The position numbers and the translations under genes are program-made. A DNA stretch of 64,000 nt, from the NCBI GenBank assembly GCA_029260165.1, contig JAJDDT010000089.1, forward strand, positions 1 to 64,000, given 5' to 3'. Below the pieces are notes generated by a model. The model searched no databases and had not been told where the DNA came from. It was given only the letters and a program-made list of their open reading frames with translations. Shown here piece by piece: positions 1 to 8,548 of this stretch. This DNA comes from Phycisphaerae bacterium. GTDB taxonomy: Bacteria > Planctomycetota > Phycisphaerae > UBA1845. The first letter of the stretch is position 1, and each line of letters begins with the position of its first letter.

Positions 1-1
1 G

Positions 2-115
2 ATTGGCCGTTACCGTCGGATGAGCAAAGATTACGAAATGTTGCCCGTCAGCAGCGAAGCCATGGTGCTATTGACCATGATCAATCTGATGATTCACCGG
101 CTAAAACCAGGATGA
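2..115 (+). mobile_element. IS5-family transposase, C-terminal tail cut by window edge
   Basis: Reading from base 2 gives 37 codons ending in TGA at 113-115. The tail contains RYRRMSKDYEMLP followed by SSEAMVLLTMINLMIH, which matches the usual end of IS5-group DDE transposases (an R-R-x-S-K-D-Y-E-x-L-P-x-S-S-E-A signature followed by a last amphipathic helix). The rest of the element lies left of the window, so I cannot say whether it is intact. No right-hand terminal inverted repeat can be identified without the left end. This is the only transposase sequence seen in the window. Confidence 0.8.
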
Positions 116-514
116 TCTTGCTTCTCACACACCCTCTCAGATCCATCACAACCGCCAATTATAGAACCACCCGCGACATTCTCCAACGCCGACACAACCA
201 CTCATTCACAAACTACCCATCGAAATTGCCACTGATTCCGATTCTCCGATTCAAGACCTGCACCAACCCACTTGAATTGCGCGCATCAACCCGATACGAT
301 CGGGAGCAGCGAGCAGGGGCGACGATGCCCCCGGGACGATCGATCGCTGACGCCCCATACCCAACAGGCTGGCTTCATGAATATCAATCGCATCTTCCGT
401 TGCCTCACGCTCGTATTGGCATTTGCACCGGGCACAAGCTGTCATTGATGAGCCGTCCGTGGGGGTTGACAATGTACCAAGGTTTTGAATGAGTTCCGCG
501 CAGAAAGGCACTCG
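116..514. other. Intergenic region between IS tail and secreted protein gene
   Basis: About 400 bases without a convincing full gene. It holds a 23-codon signal-peptide-like frame (377-448, listed separately) and a consensus -35-like TTGACA at 466-471. No good -10 box lies 16-18 bases downstream of that hexamer, so I do not call a promoter. The right end of the IS element should lie in the first part of this stretch. Confidence 0.5.
377..448 (+). pseudogene. Orphan signal-peptide-like mini-ORF
   Basis: ATG at 377 opens a 23-residue frame, MNINRIFRCLTLVLAFAP followed by GTSCH and TGA at 446-448. It has a basic start, a hydrophobic core and a Cys near the end, so it looks like the leader of an exported or lipoprotein gene that stops at once. 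It may be the remnant of a gene broken by the adjacent IS insertion, or chance. No clear ribosome-binding site is seen. Confidence 0.25.
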
Positions 515-2905
515 ATGAACACCAAGAAGCATATAGAACCATTTCTCCTGTGCACGATCTCGTTCGTCACAGTATTCTACAACCCGACTGTGGTGACCGC
601 CGAAGGCACAACAGCTCTGTTCGCACCGCCTGGTCTCGGGCACGGTCAATCGGATTTTGGTTCAACTGTTTCGATAAGCGGTGATCGAATCGCCGTCGGG
701 GGAGTATACGGGCTATTCCTCGAAGAGTACATACAGGAGGGCGTCGCAGTCTATTTTTGGGATGGCAATCAATGGAAGACGGAAGCGGTGTTGCTGCCCC
801 CGCCGGGCGAAGGAATTGGCGGGCTTTTCGGACGCCATGTGTATCTGAACGGCGATTTGCTTGCCGTCGCAGCACCTGGTGATCAAGAAAGCGTCACGGA
901 TCCCGGTTGCGTTCCCTATGTTTCTCCTGGCGCAGGAGCCATTTACATCTATAGGTACATCCGAAAAAGTTGGCAGCTTCAGAGAAAGCTGTTCGGCCCA
1001 TCGCGCATCGGACAAGCTCGATGTCCATTTCCAAATCAGTCCCAATGCTGTACGCCTCTGATCTTTGATAAACTCGGCGGAACCGTGTCCGGCAATTCAG
1101 GTAGTATTATCACTGGCGGAGTGGGTTTTCGGTTTTTCGCGGGTGGTTGTTGTAATGGTAAAAAAAATATGACTGCTGAACCTGTCGTGCATGTATACTC
1201 GTTCTCAGGGATTCGTCCAGATCCATTGCTTACCCTCGATAATCCGGAGAGCCCGGCGGATTCTTTGTTTGGACTCTGGAGTCCAAATCTTCAAGCGCCA
1301 TCAAAGGACAGCCGGCAGCAGGTCGTCATGTCGGATGACACGATTGCGGTTCTGGACAGCTGTGTACAACCGTTTGAAGGATCGACTTGTCGCAGTTCTG
1401 TTTACATTTTCTCACTTGCGGGAGGATTCCTTGATCGCGTAGACGTACCACTTGATGCTCGCGCCATCGACTTGGATCACGACACTCTTGTGGTCGCTGG
1501 CCGCTTCAGCGACGACGTCGGGTGGGTGCAATTTCTTGCAAACACTGATGGGGCGTGGGGCCTTTGTTCCGAGATTGAAGTCCCGACGGAGGACATACAT
1601 ACAGCATCGGAATTTGGTGCGTCAGTTTCTGTAGACGGGGATCTAGCACTCGTGGGAGATCCGAGTGCTAACCTCCGAAGCGGCATGGTTCACATCTTTG
1701 GACGTGAGGGCAACACTTGGGACCTCCGGAATACATTGCACGGAGGATCACTCGTAGGATTTGGGGCGGAATTCGGGCGAGCGACCGATATCGAAAATGG
1801 GCGATTTGTGATTGGTGCCCCCAAGTTCAGAAGGGCCGTAATCATTGCGGACAGCGATCATGACGGTGTGCCGGACGACGATGATCAGTGTGCAGGTTTT
1901 GGAGATCACCTGGACTCTGATGCCGACGAAGTCCCGGATGGATGCGATCTTTGCCCAGGCAAAGACGATCGGATTGATATGGATCGTGACGACATCCCTG
2001 ACTGCGCAGATACGTGTCCGAAAGTGTTCAATCCAGATCAGACACAGCCAGATTACGATGGCGATCAAGTGTTGGATTGTGTCGACAACTGCGTCGGTAT
2101 CGCAAATCCTGAGCAGTCAGACGAGGACGGCGACGGTATTGGCGATGTGTGCGAGGTCCCCGTGGATATTCTGTCCCCGAGTAAGGGCGATGTTTGGATT
2201 GCGGGAAACACTCATACGATTCGTTGGACTCCAAATGTGGCGGATTTGGAGTCGATAGTATGTATTTTGCTTAATCGCCCAGGACTGTTTTCATCCATCC
2301 CAATTGGCCCATGCGTGCCAATCGTTGACGGTCAACTCGACGTTGATATCTGTGAAAATATCGGCAACTCGGCATCGTACACAGTTAGTGTGTTCAGCGT
2401 CAGTACCTCAACATCGAGTGGAAGCGATACTTTTGAGATTTCTGGATCCGGCCCGGAATCGACTCTATCGCTGATTGAGCCAACCGAAGGAGAGACATGG
2501 AGAATCGGTGGAACTGAGCGGATCGTATGGGAAGCTCAGAATGTTGGCACAGGCTTCAGAATCCTGCTCTGTGATGCGTTCAGATGCCAGCTAGAATTCC
2601 CCTCCAGTAACGACAATGAGTTGTTGATACACGTCGATGAGGAATTTTCGCCGACTCAATCGGCGCAATTTCAGGTCAGTGTCATTGAGTGCCCCGGAAT
2701 TGGTTTTGCAACGATATCGCTTGCATTCATAAGCGATGGTGACGGCGATAACGACGTCGATCTTTGGGACTTCTCCATGTTTCAGGCATGTTCAAAAGCC
2801 CCAGATGCCTCGTGTCTTGAATCGTTTGACAGCGATGGTGACGGTATGCTCGGAATACTCGATTTTGCAGCACATCAGACTGTCTTCACTGGTCAAGGTA
2901 GGTAA
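515..2905 (+). CDS. Secreted FG-GAP / TSP3 / dockerin-like protein
   Basis: A 796-residue protein of unknown specific role, probably exported to the cell surface. ATG 515 is preferred over the upstream TTG at 485 because AAAGG lies just upstream and a signal peptide follows (about residues 6-30). The first 440 residues carry FG-GAP-like propeller repeats such as SISGDRIAVGG, NGDLLAVAAPGDQ and VDGDLALVGDPSA. Residues about 445-547 are thrombospondin type 3 calcium repeats (DSDHDGVPDDDDQC, DEDGDGIGDVC). Two copies of a Kre9/KNH-like module follow, each with a 'W-x-x-G-x-T/x-x-I-x-W' core (GDVWIAGNTHTIRW; GETWRIGGTERIVW). The C-terminus is a dockerin-like pair of calcium loops (DGDGDNDVDLWDF; DSDGDGMLGILDF). 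No sorting tail is present. A hairpin follows the stop codon. Confidence 0.85.
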   Translation: MNTKKHIEPFLLCTISFVTVFYNPTVVTAEGTTALFAPPGLGHGQSDFGSTVSISGDRIAVGGVYGLFLEEYIQEGVAVYFWDGNQWKTEAVLLPPPGEGIGGLFGRHVYLNGDLLAVAAPGDQESVTDPGCVPYVSPGAGAIYIYRYIRKSWQLQRKLFGPSRIGQARCPFPNQSQCCTPLIFDKLGGTVSGNSGSIITGGVGFRFFAGGCCNGKKNMTAEPVVHVYSFSGIRPDPLLTLDNPESPADSLFGLWSPNLQAPSKDSRQQVVMSDDTIAVLDSCVQPFEGSTCRSSVYIFSLAGGFLDRVDVPLDARAIDLDHDTLVVAGRFSDDVGWVQFLANTDGAWGLCSEIEVPTEDIHTASEFGASVSVDGDLALVGDPSANLRSGMVHIFGREGNTWDLRNTLHGGSLVGFGAEFGRATDIENGRFVIGAPKFRRAVIIADSDHDGVPDDDDQCAGFGDHLDSDADEVPDGCDLCPGKDDRIDMDRDDIPDCADTCPKVFNPDQTQPDYDGDQVLDCVDNCVGIANPEQSDEDGDGIGDVCEVPVDILSPSKGDVWIAGNTHTIRWTPNVADLESIVCILLNRPGLFSSIPIGPCVPIVDGQLDVDICENIGNSASYTVSVFSVSTSTSSGSDTFEISGSGPESTLSLIEPTEGETWRIGGTERIVWEAQNVGTGFRILLCDAFRCQLEFPSSNDNELLIHVDEEFSPTQSAQFQVSVIECPGIGFATISLAFISDGDGDNDVDLWDFSMFQACSKAPDASCLESFDSDGDGMLGILDFAAHQTVFTGQGR

Positions 2906-2909
2906 TAAC

Positions 2910-2946
2910 CTCTCCGAAGCGTTGAGCCACGGCCTTCGTCGGAGAG
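2910..2946 (+). terminator. Hairpin downstream of the FG-GAP/TSP3 gene
   Basis: CTCTCCGAAG pairs with CTTCGTCGGAGAG across a 14-base loop, with one bulged T. It begins four bases after the TAA of the preceding gene. There is no T-run, so it could be an RNA-stabilising hairpin or a weak terminator. Confidence 0.45.
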
Positions 2947-3041
2947 ATTATCGCCTGCACCAAGACTTTGATAGGGACAAGTCAAGAACCAAGACGATGA
3001 TCCCAAAGGTGCATTGAGGCTTCGACAACGACGGCGACCTA

Positions 3042-3845
3042 TCAGCGGAACATGGACTCGTTGGAAAAGTCAATCAGATCGGAATACGTCCCCTCGGGCG
3101 AGGCGAACGGGGTCGGCTTGAGCACCGGGGCACCGTCCTTGCCGGGCTTGGCGGGTTGACCGGGCACATGCGCACGAAACCGCAGCTTGCACGCGCCCAG
3201 CCCGATCTCGTCCCCGTCATTGAGCATCGAAAACATCACGCGCTGCCCGTTCACAAACGTCCCGTTCTCACTGACCAGATCAAAAATCGCAGGCTTGTGC
3301 AAATAGGTGAAAACAATCGCGTGCTCGCCGGAAACCTCTCGATCATCAACCTGATAATCCACACCAGCCGCACGACCCAGAATCGACACCGCCCGCGACA
3401 GTTTCGTCAGCGGCCTACCCTCCCGCTCCATCGCGAAAATCGTCGGGTCAGGCTCGAGGTCCACGATCACCGGACTATCACTCGCACCCGAAATCTCACG
3501 CATCGTGACGTCAAGACGAAATTCCCAAGGCCCCAGCTTCAACTGATCCGCGTCCGCCAAAGCCTCTTCCTCAGCCTTCAGCCCGTTCCGCAGCGTCCTG
3601 CCTTTGGTATTGAGATCGCGAAGGATGAGTTGGCTGCCCGTATTGACGATCACGCATTGGCGTCTGCCAACCGTCGCGTGCTGCAAAACAACTTTACAAC
3701 CACGCTTTCCACCGAAAAGTGACGCCACACGCCGCAATTGAATCGACTGCCCCACACCGGGACCCGTCACGATGCACGCCGAAACCTCCGGCGCCCCTTC
3801 CGGGATGCACGGAGACTGCATAAATGTCGATCCGTGAAGTGTCAT
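3042..3845 (-). CDS. Double FHA-domain protein
   Basis: A 267-residue protein with two forkhead-associated domains, modules that normally bind phosphothreonine peptides. The start at 3845 has AGGG about eight bases upstream; a longer frame begins further out but lacks support. The second domain (about residues 125-215) is canonical: SILGRAAGVDYQVDDREVSG, then EHA, and NGTFVNG. The first domain (about 20-105) is degenerate: the expected 'S-R-x-H' is VGRRQC and the 'N-G-T-x-V-N-G' turn is KGRTLRNG. There is no signal peptide, so it is probably cytoplasmic. No Ser/Thr kinase or phosphatase gene is nearby. It is convergent with the FG-GAP gene and transcribed in the same direction as the GGT gene behind it. 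Confidence 0.85.
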   Translation of the reverse strand: MTLHGSTFMQSPCIPEGAPEVSACIVTGPGVGQSIQLRRVASLFGGKRGCKVVLQHATVGRRQCVIVNTGSQLILRDLNTKGRTLRNGLKAEEEALADADQLKLGPWEFRLDVTMREISGASDSPVIVDLEPDPTIFAMEREGRPLTKLSRAVSILGRAAGVDYQVDDREVSGEHAIVFTYLHKPAIFDLVSENGTFVNGQRVMFSMLNDGDEIGLGACKLRFRAHVPGQPAKPGKDGAPVLKPTPFASPEGTYSDLIDFSNESMFR

Positions 3846-4002
3846 TTCAATACCCTGCCTGCTGACGCATGCGACCAGCATCAGCAGTTGGACCCGGCAA
3901 CCACGTTTCCATCCCCAATACAAACACCGCTAACCACGATCGATATTTGCGCAAAATTGTCGGAGACTCCACTTTCACTCTATCGGCTTGCAAAAACGAT
4001 AT

Positions 4003-5712
4003 CTAGTAGCCAGCCGGCTTACCCCCCTTCCTGGGGTCTGAGGCACCACTCAATTGAGAACGCGATCTCCGCACAACCTGCACGACTCCCGTTTTCCGCT
4101 GCGAAGACAGATAATGACCACGCCGACGAAGCCCCTCTGCGAGCTTCTCAGGCGGGTTCTTGTCGAAAAAAACCTCGTTGGGTTTCCATTGATGATGCAC
4201 TCGCACTAAATCCACCGCATCTTCCAGCGACAATTCAAAATCCACCAACCCCAGAAAAACCTGCAACACCGAGCTGATAATCCGAGGTCCGCCCGCTCCC
4301 CCCAACGCCATGACAGCCTGCCCGTCCTTCAGCACGATTGTCGGCGACATGCTCGACAACGGGCGCTTCCCAGCCGCGACGGCGTTCCCCGCCGAATGCT
4401 CCAGACCGTACGCGTTCGGGCGATCTCGATACGCGCCGAAATCGTCCATCTCGTTGTTGAGAATCAATCCCCACTCGTCGACGGCCAACAGCGATCCAAA
4501 CGACGTGTTGATCGTTTCCGTACTCGCAACGACATTGCCCCAACGATCCATGATGCTGAAATGGCTCGTCCCGGCATCCTCGACAAATTGAACCGTGCCA
4601 TAATCGTCGGACTCGTGCGACGACGTCGGACCCATCTCAGCCGCCAGACTCAGCGCGTAGGTCTTGCTCATCAGTTGCTCGATTGGCGCACTCCCGAAAT
4701 CGGTATCGCCGAGATAACGTGCCCGGTCGGCGAACGCGTGCTTGAGCGCTTCGATGATGGCGTGCCTCGCCTCGACACGGTCGCGTCGCCACATCCCCGC
4801 GATGTCCACGTTTTCCAGAATGTTGAGCGCCTCAGCCAGACAAACACCCCCCGACGATGGCGGTGGCATCAAAACCAGATCGTGCCCACGATAGGTCGAA
4901 TGGATCGGTTCGCGCTGGATCGCGCGATAGTTGGCCAGGTCTTCCCTGGTAATGATTCCCCCATGCTCTTGCATGGTCGCAACAATCGCGTCCGCCACAG
5001 GCCCCTGGTAAAACGCATCAGCCCCATCGCGGGCGATCAATTCCAGCAATCGGGCAAGCTGTGGCTGAACCAGCGGCGAACCAGGCTTGCGGATTTTTCC
5101 CTCGCGCAGATGACGCTGCCAGACGTATCGATGCGTCAGTTTCATTCGCGGGTTGCGGTTGTAGTATTTCACAACCTGGCGACATCGCCTGACGTAGTCC
5201 TCGTCAACATCGAATCCATCGCGGGCCAACCCGATGGCTGGTCCGATCAACTCCGCACGCGACCATGTGCCGAACCGCTCCTGCATCGCCAACCTGCCCG
5301 CGACCACTCCCGGAACCGCCACCGCCAACGCCCCACGCTGGCTCGGTTCGCTGCCAGGCCGACCTTCCGCACGCGCAACCTCGAACATGGCCGCCGTCGC
5401 AGCCGCAGGAGCCACCTCGCGAAAATCGTACGCATACGACTTCTTTTCACCGGCGTCGTAGTAGAGCGCAAATCCACCGCCCCCCAACCCCGTGCTATAC
5501 GGACGCGTGACCGCAAGCGCAAACGACACCGCCGTCGCAGCGTCGATCGCGTTTCCACCCGATCGCAACACCTCCATCCCGATTTCGGAGGCATCCTGCG
5601 AATCGGTCGCGACCATCCCGTTTTGCGCGATCGCGATCCACTCCGAATGCGAAGGCTGACACCCCGCGAGCATCCCCAACACACCAACAATCAGTATCGT
5701 TCGTCTCATCAT
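4003..5712 (-). CDS. ggt: Gamma-glutamyltransferase, lipoprotein form
   Basis: A 569-residue Ntn-hydrolase that transfers or hydrolyses gamma-glutamyl groups, for example from glutathione, outside the cytoplasm. Two tandem ATGs at 5712 and 5709 begin MMRRTILIVGVLGMLAGCQP, a lipoprotein signal with lipobox LAGC. The catalytic threonine that becomes the N-terminus of the small subunit is Thr382 in EDAGTSHFSIMD, close to the family's GTTH(F/Y)SV. Other family blocks are STGLGGGGFALYYD near residue 60, the PPPSSGG motif in the middle, and LNNEMDDF and PLSSMSPTIV in the small subunit. The length fits the family. It is divergent from the HEAT gene at 5874, with 161 bases between. Confidence 0.93.
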   Translation of the reverse strand: MMRRTILIVGVLGMLAGCQPSHSEWIAIAQNGMVATDSQDASEIGMEVLRSGGNAIDAATAVSFALAVTRPYSTGLGGGGFALYYDAGEKKSYAYDFREVAPAAATAAMFEVARAEGRPGSEPSQRGALAVAVPGVVAGRLAMQERFGTWSRAELIGPAIGLARDGFDVDEDYVRRCRQVVKYYNRNPRMKLTHRYVWQRHLREGKIRKPGSPLVQPQLARLLELIARDGADAFYQGPVADAIVATMQEHGGIITREDLANYRAIQREPIHSTYRGHDLVLMPPPSSGGVCLAEALNILENVDIAGMWRRDRVEARHAIIEALKHAFADRARYLGDTDFGSAPIEQLMSKTYALSLAAEMGPTSSHESDDYGTVQFVEDAGTSHFSIMDRWGNVVASTETINTSFGSLLAVDEWGLILNNEMDDFGAYRDRPNAYGLEHSAGNAVAAGKRPLSSMSPTIVLKDGQAVMALGGAGGPRIISSVLQVFLGLVDFELSLEDAVDLVRVHHQWKPNEVFFDKNPPEKLAEGLRRRGHYLSSQRKTGVVQVVRRSRSQLSGASDPRKGGKPAGY

Positions 5713-5873
5713 GAATTCTCGTGCAGAAAAACCGTCGATAAACCATCCGCGCCACGGATACCGCCATTGCACACGGACGCAAGGGGTTACGCAACCGTTG
5801 ACTGGCATACGAAAGTGCATAAGCTACTTGTAGAGCACTGGGCGTTAATCCCCTTTTGGATAAGGATACTGGC

Positions 5874-6569
5874 ATGCCACGAACTGCAATTCTCGTTGTT
5901 GTACTCGCGACACTTTCGATGAGCCAAGAGGCATTTGCTGACCAAGACAGTCAGACATCCCAAAATCGCGAAAAAGACGCCCACGAGCTTGATTGCATCT
6001 TTGGCAAGCTATCCGAAACTGAAGGTAATAAGAGTCCGCCGAAACGAGAAGCCTGGGAGCTCATTCACCGCGCCGTCGTACTCGCAACAGGCAATAATGG
6101 TGTAATCACGGATAATACCGCGAATGATATTCTGGATCACCTCCGAGACAAACCAGGGGCAGGTGGTGTCTATTTTGTCAGAATACTGGGAAAGATTCGG
6201 CATCTGGGAAAACACGAGGAAGAACTGGTGAAGATACTCTGTAAGCTGCTTGATTTTGACGACGACAATACCACCCAAGCAGCAGCAAGATCACTGGGCC
6301 TAATAAAGTACAAAAAGAAAGACGTCCAAAAAATCGCACTGGAATCTCTCAACGCCTACCGACCTGATCCCGAGCAGCCAATAGTTGCCACCTTTGACGG
6401 TGCAATCCATGCGATTGAACCCACAGACTATTATCGCGAGTGGATACTGGCTTCCGGTGCGATCATTGCGGCCGCCTTCGGTCTCCCGATAGCTATTCTT
6501 CAATTGATAACATACAGGAAGATCACAAAAGCCCTGAAGGCTAGCGAAAATCCTCCGCCGACATCGTAG
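5874..6569 (+). CDS. Small exported HEAT-like protein with C-terminal membrane anchor
   Basis: A 231-residue protein of unknown function. ATG 5874 follows AAGGAT at a good distance and opens a signal peptide (MPRTAILVVVLATLSM, cleaved near AFA-DQ). The middle (about residues 45-160) is helical and resembles HEAT/armadillo repeats, for example LVKILCKLLDFDDDNTTQAA followed by ARSLGLI. A hydrophobic helix near residues 187-210 (LASGAIIAAAFGLPIAILQL) precedes a short basic tail, so the protein should sit in the membrane with its HEAT part outside. I do not recognise a named family. Confidence 0.75.
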   Translation: MPRTAILVVVLATLSMSQEAFADQDSQTSQNREKDAHELDCIFGKLSETEGNKSPPKREAWELIHRAVVLATGNNGVITDNTANDILDHLRDKPGAGGVYFVRILGKIRHLGKHEEELVKILCKLLDFDDDNTTQAAARSLGLIKYKKKDVQKIALESLNAYRPDPEQPIVATFDGAIHAIEPTDYYREWILASGAIIAAAFGLPIAILQLITYRKITKALKASENPPPTS

Positions 6570-6578
6570 AGCAGTCGG

Positions 6579-6700
6579 GTAGGTCAGGTCGATCGCAGCG
6601 GACCTGACAATTCGGAAGGCTTGGGCGTCGAATCGTACAGTTGTCGCGGCGTGGACAACGCGGGCCCGTCGTCTGGTTCGCTTCGCTTAACCTGACCTAC
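6579..6700. repeat. MITE-like element with 11-bp terminal inverted repeats
   Basis: GTAGGTCAGGT (6579-6589) is exactly inverted as ACCTGACCTAC (6690-6700), enclosing about 122 bases without a gene. A second GACCTGAC lies inside at 6601-6608. The structure resembles a small non-autonomous element or a repetitive extragenic palindrome. No target-site duplication was confirmed. Confidence 0.5.
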
Positions 6701-6745
6701 GAGACTTGACCGATCGTGTGGTAAACGGGCCCAAGAAATTCGACT

Positions 6746-6774
6746 CCCCCACCACTGAAGCGATGGGCCACCCG
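6746..6774. repeat. CCCCCACC-type intergenic palindrome, copy 1
   Basis: The sequence CCCCCACCACTGAAGCGATG followed by GGCCACCC closely matches a second site at 30523-30550, where the central arms are perfectly palindromic (CCACCTCT / AGAGGTGG). Both copies lie in gene-free spacers, which suggests a dispersed repeat family. Confidence 0.5.
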
Positions 6775-6782
6775 GCGTTGCC

Positions 6783-6812
6783 GTCGGCGCGTCGGTGCGT
6801 CGGTGCGTCGGT
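6783..6812. repeat. Short GTCGGTGC direct repeats
   Basis: GTCGGCGC, GTCGGTGC, GTCGGTGC and GTCGGTGA follow each other in tandem. This is a small unstable-looking array with no gene over it. Confidence 0.5.
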
Positions 6813-6931
6813 GAATCGTGGAGGCAGATGCGGGCACCTGTCCTGCCGAGTAGGTCGCTGGCAATGCTTCGGCTATCGGACAATAATAGAGACGTGTACG
6901 AAACCCCCTCAAACCGACACGGAGGTCTGAT

Positions 6932-7939
6932 TTGTCAAACCACACTCTTGTCATTCGTCACAAACTGATGCCGTTCGTCAGCGTCGTTGTCGTCGCCCTG
7001 ATGACAGGCTGCATGCCCGAAGCGCTCCTGATCGTACCGATCGCACATCGCAAAGCGTTGACCGAAACCACGCTCAACACCGATTGGCCTTTCACACCCA
7101 AGATCGCCATCATCGACGTCGAAGGAACGCTGTCGACCGGCGGGCGTTTGCCGCTGATCGGGTCAGGCGAAAACCAGGTGAGTTTTCTGACCGAAAAACT
7201 CGAACGCGCCCGGTCCGATGACAACGTCCAGGCTGTCATCCTCCGCATCAACTCCCCCGGTGGCACCGTGACCGCCAGCGAACTGATGCAGGACGAAATC
7301 CTGCACTTCAAAAAGACAACCGGCAAACCCGTCGTGGCTGTCATGATGGACACCGCCGCCAGCGGGGGATACTACATCGCCTGCGCGTGTGACGAAATCG
7401 TCGCACACAACTCGACCGTCACCGGGTCGATCGGCGTCATCCTCCAGTTGTTCGACGTTACCGGCACGATGAGGATGATCGGCGTCGCGCCCAACACGAT
7501 CAAGAGCGGGTCTCAAAAAGGCGGCGGTTCGCCGTTCGAGGAGATGGCTCCCGAACAGCGCGCGGTGTTCCAGTCCGTCATCGATGAAATGTACGCGCAG
7601 TTCGTCAGCGCGGTGGACCTGGGACGTCCGAATTTGTCCGAAACGCGCGTTCGTGAATTGGCCGACGGTCGAATTTACACCGCCAGGCAGGCGTTGGCGG
7701 TCGGGTTGATCGACCGCATCGGCACCCTCCGTCAGACGATCAGCCGGCTCAAGGGCGACATCGGATCAGGCTACGTCCGCGTTGTCACCTATCATCGAAC
7801 GTTCACGAGCAAACCAAACATCTACGCCGCCAGCCCGACACCGACCCCCGCAGCGAATCCGTCGGGATCGATTCACATTCAACTCCCGGATTGGCGTGGG
7901 CAAACGCAGGCTCGGTTCCTATATCTGTGGGCACCGTAG
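6932..7939 (+). CDS. sppA: Signal peptide peptidase SppA-type S49 serine protease
   Basis: A 335-residue membrane-associated serine protease expected to degrade cleaved signal peptides or other membrane fragments. The start is a TTG at 6932, supported by GGAGG at 6921-6925. A later ATG at 6968 would trim the N-terminus. A hydrophobic N-terminal segment with a possible lipobox (MTGC) anchors it. Family motifs are in order: INSPGG near residue 107, then TAASGGYYIA with the probable nucleophile Ser144, then TIKSGSQKGGG with the probable general base Lys191. The 47-residue spacing fits the short single-domain SppA group. The C-terminus ends in a Pro/Thr-rich tail. Confidence 0.9.
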   Translation: MSNHTLVIRHKLMPFVSVVVVALMTGCMPEALLIVPIAHRKALTETTLNTDWPFTPKIAIIDVEGTLSTGGRLPLIGSGENQVSFLTEKLERARSDDNVQAVILRINSPGGTVTASELMQDEILHFKKTTGKPVVAVMMDTAASGGYYIACACDEIVAHNSTVTGSIGVILQLFDVTGTMRMIGVAPNTIKSGSQKGGGSPFEEMAPEQRAVFQSVIDEMYAQFVSAVDLGRPNLSETRVRELADGRIYTARQALAVGLIDRIGTLRQTISRLKGDIGSGYVRVVTYHRTFTSKPNIYAASPTPTPAANPSGSIHIQLPDWRGQTQARFLYLWAP

Positions 7940-8020
7940 GATTGTTCCTGCTCTCGGCGCGATACTATTGCGGTATGATCTCGACTGTACGTTTCAAGCT
8001 TGCGAACATCGCTTGATAAC

Positions 8021-8051
8021 CCCGTCACCCACAAGGGGTGACGCTACATTG
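8021..8051. repeat. GTCACCC-type palindromic repeat, copy 1
   Basis: CCCGTCACCCACAAGGGGTG followed by ACGCTACATTG. The arms GTCACCC and GGGTGAC form a hairpin. Four further copies lie at about 37350, 49308, 49391 and 60844, all between genes. Confidence 0.75.
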
Positions 8052-8058
8052 AATTGAA

Positions 8059-8085
8059 GACGTTTCAGTGTGTTTCACTGACGTC
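8059..8085 (-). terminator. Hairpin downstream of the cytochrome c'-like gene
   Basis: GACGT-TT-CAGTG pairs with CACTGACGTC over a 5-base loop, a 10-bp stem with a 2-base bulge. It begins 14 bases past the stop codon of the minus-strand gene and is a plausible end for the leuS-CYTH-cytochrome transcript. Confidence 0.5.
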
Positions 8086-8099
8086 CAACGTTGCGCATG

Positions 8100-8528
8100 T
8101 CACTGATACTTGTCGTGGCAGGCGTTGCAGGTGGTGTTGATTTTTTTCGCCATTCTTTTGACGTCGTCCAGCTTGCTCTCTTTCGCGAAGCCAGCCAGCT
8201 TCAACGCATCCGCTTTCATGTCGAGCGTCCATTGGCGATAGTCCGCGTGCTCCGTCGCGTTCTCATGGAACGTATTGACGTTGGCCATCTCCGCCAGCGC
8301 CAGTCCCGCATGACGCAGTTTGGCGAATCGTTCCTCCTGATCCTTGCGAATCAGATTCCGAATCTTTTCAAAATGACGGTCCTGTTCGACCATCAGCGCA
8401 TACACGGGCATCACCGGCTCGAATTTGTCCGACGCGTTTCTGCCGACAGAAGCGTCATCGCCAGCCATGCCCATTCCGACAGCACCGATAGCCAGTATCG
8501 CCAACGCAACAACCGTTTTCCCAATCAT
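8100..8528 (-). CDS. Cytochrome c'/c556-like monoheme cytochrome
   Basis: A 142-residue periplasmic electron-transfer or gas-binding haem protein. The start ATG at 8528 follows GGAGG by seven bases. A signal peptide covers about residues 1-22 (MIGKTVVALAILAIGAVGMG). The mature part is predicted as a helical bundle, and the only haem-binding motif is CNACH at the extreme C-terminus (TTCNACHDKYQ), the layout of the cytochrome c'/c556 family. It lies 20 bases after the CYTH gene and may be the last gene of a leuS-CYTH-cytochrome transcript. Confidence 0.85.
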   Translation of the reverse strand: MIGKTVVALAILAIGAVGMGMAGDDASVGRNASDKFEPVMPVYALMVEQDRHFEKIRNLIRKDQEERFAKLRHAGLALAEMANVNTFHENATEHADYRQWTLDMKADALKLAGFAKESKLDDVKRMAKKINTTCNACHDKYQ

Positions 8529-8548
8529 CGTTTCACCTCCACGATGCG

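Larger units (their letters stand above)
6570..6931. other. Repeat-rich spacer between the HEAT gene and sppA
   Basis: Three kinds of repeat are packed here: an element with 11-base terminal inverted repeats at 6579-6700, a 'CCCCCACC...GGGCCACCC' palindrome at 6746-6774, and a short GTCGGTGC-type direct repeat at 6783-6812. No coding frame here is convincing. The spacer ends with the GGAGG ribosome-binding site of sppA at 6921-6925. Confidence 0.6.

Noticed and set aside
466-490. TTGACA considered as a full sigma-70 promoter for the gene at 515
   Set aside because: No -10-like hexamer lies 16-18 bases downstream, and the best candidate sits only 13 bases away.
4396-5922. A 508-codon open frame opposite the gamma-glutamyltransferase gene
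   Set aside because: It is Arg/His-rich without motifs or a ribosome-binding site, while the minus strand encodes a complete enzyme with its catalytic Thr.
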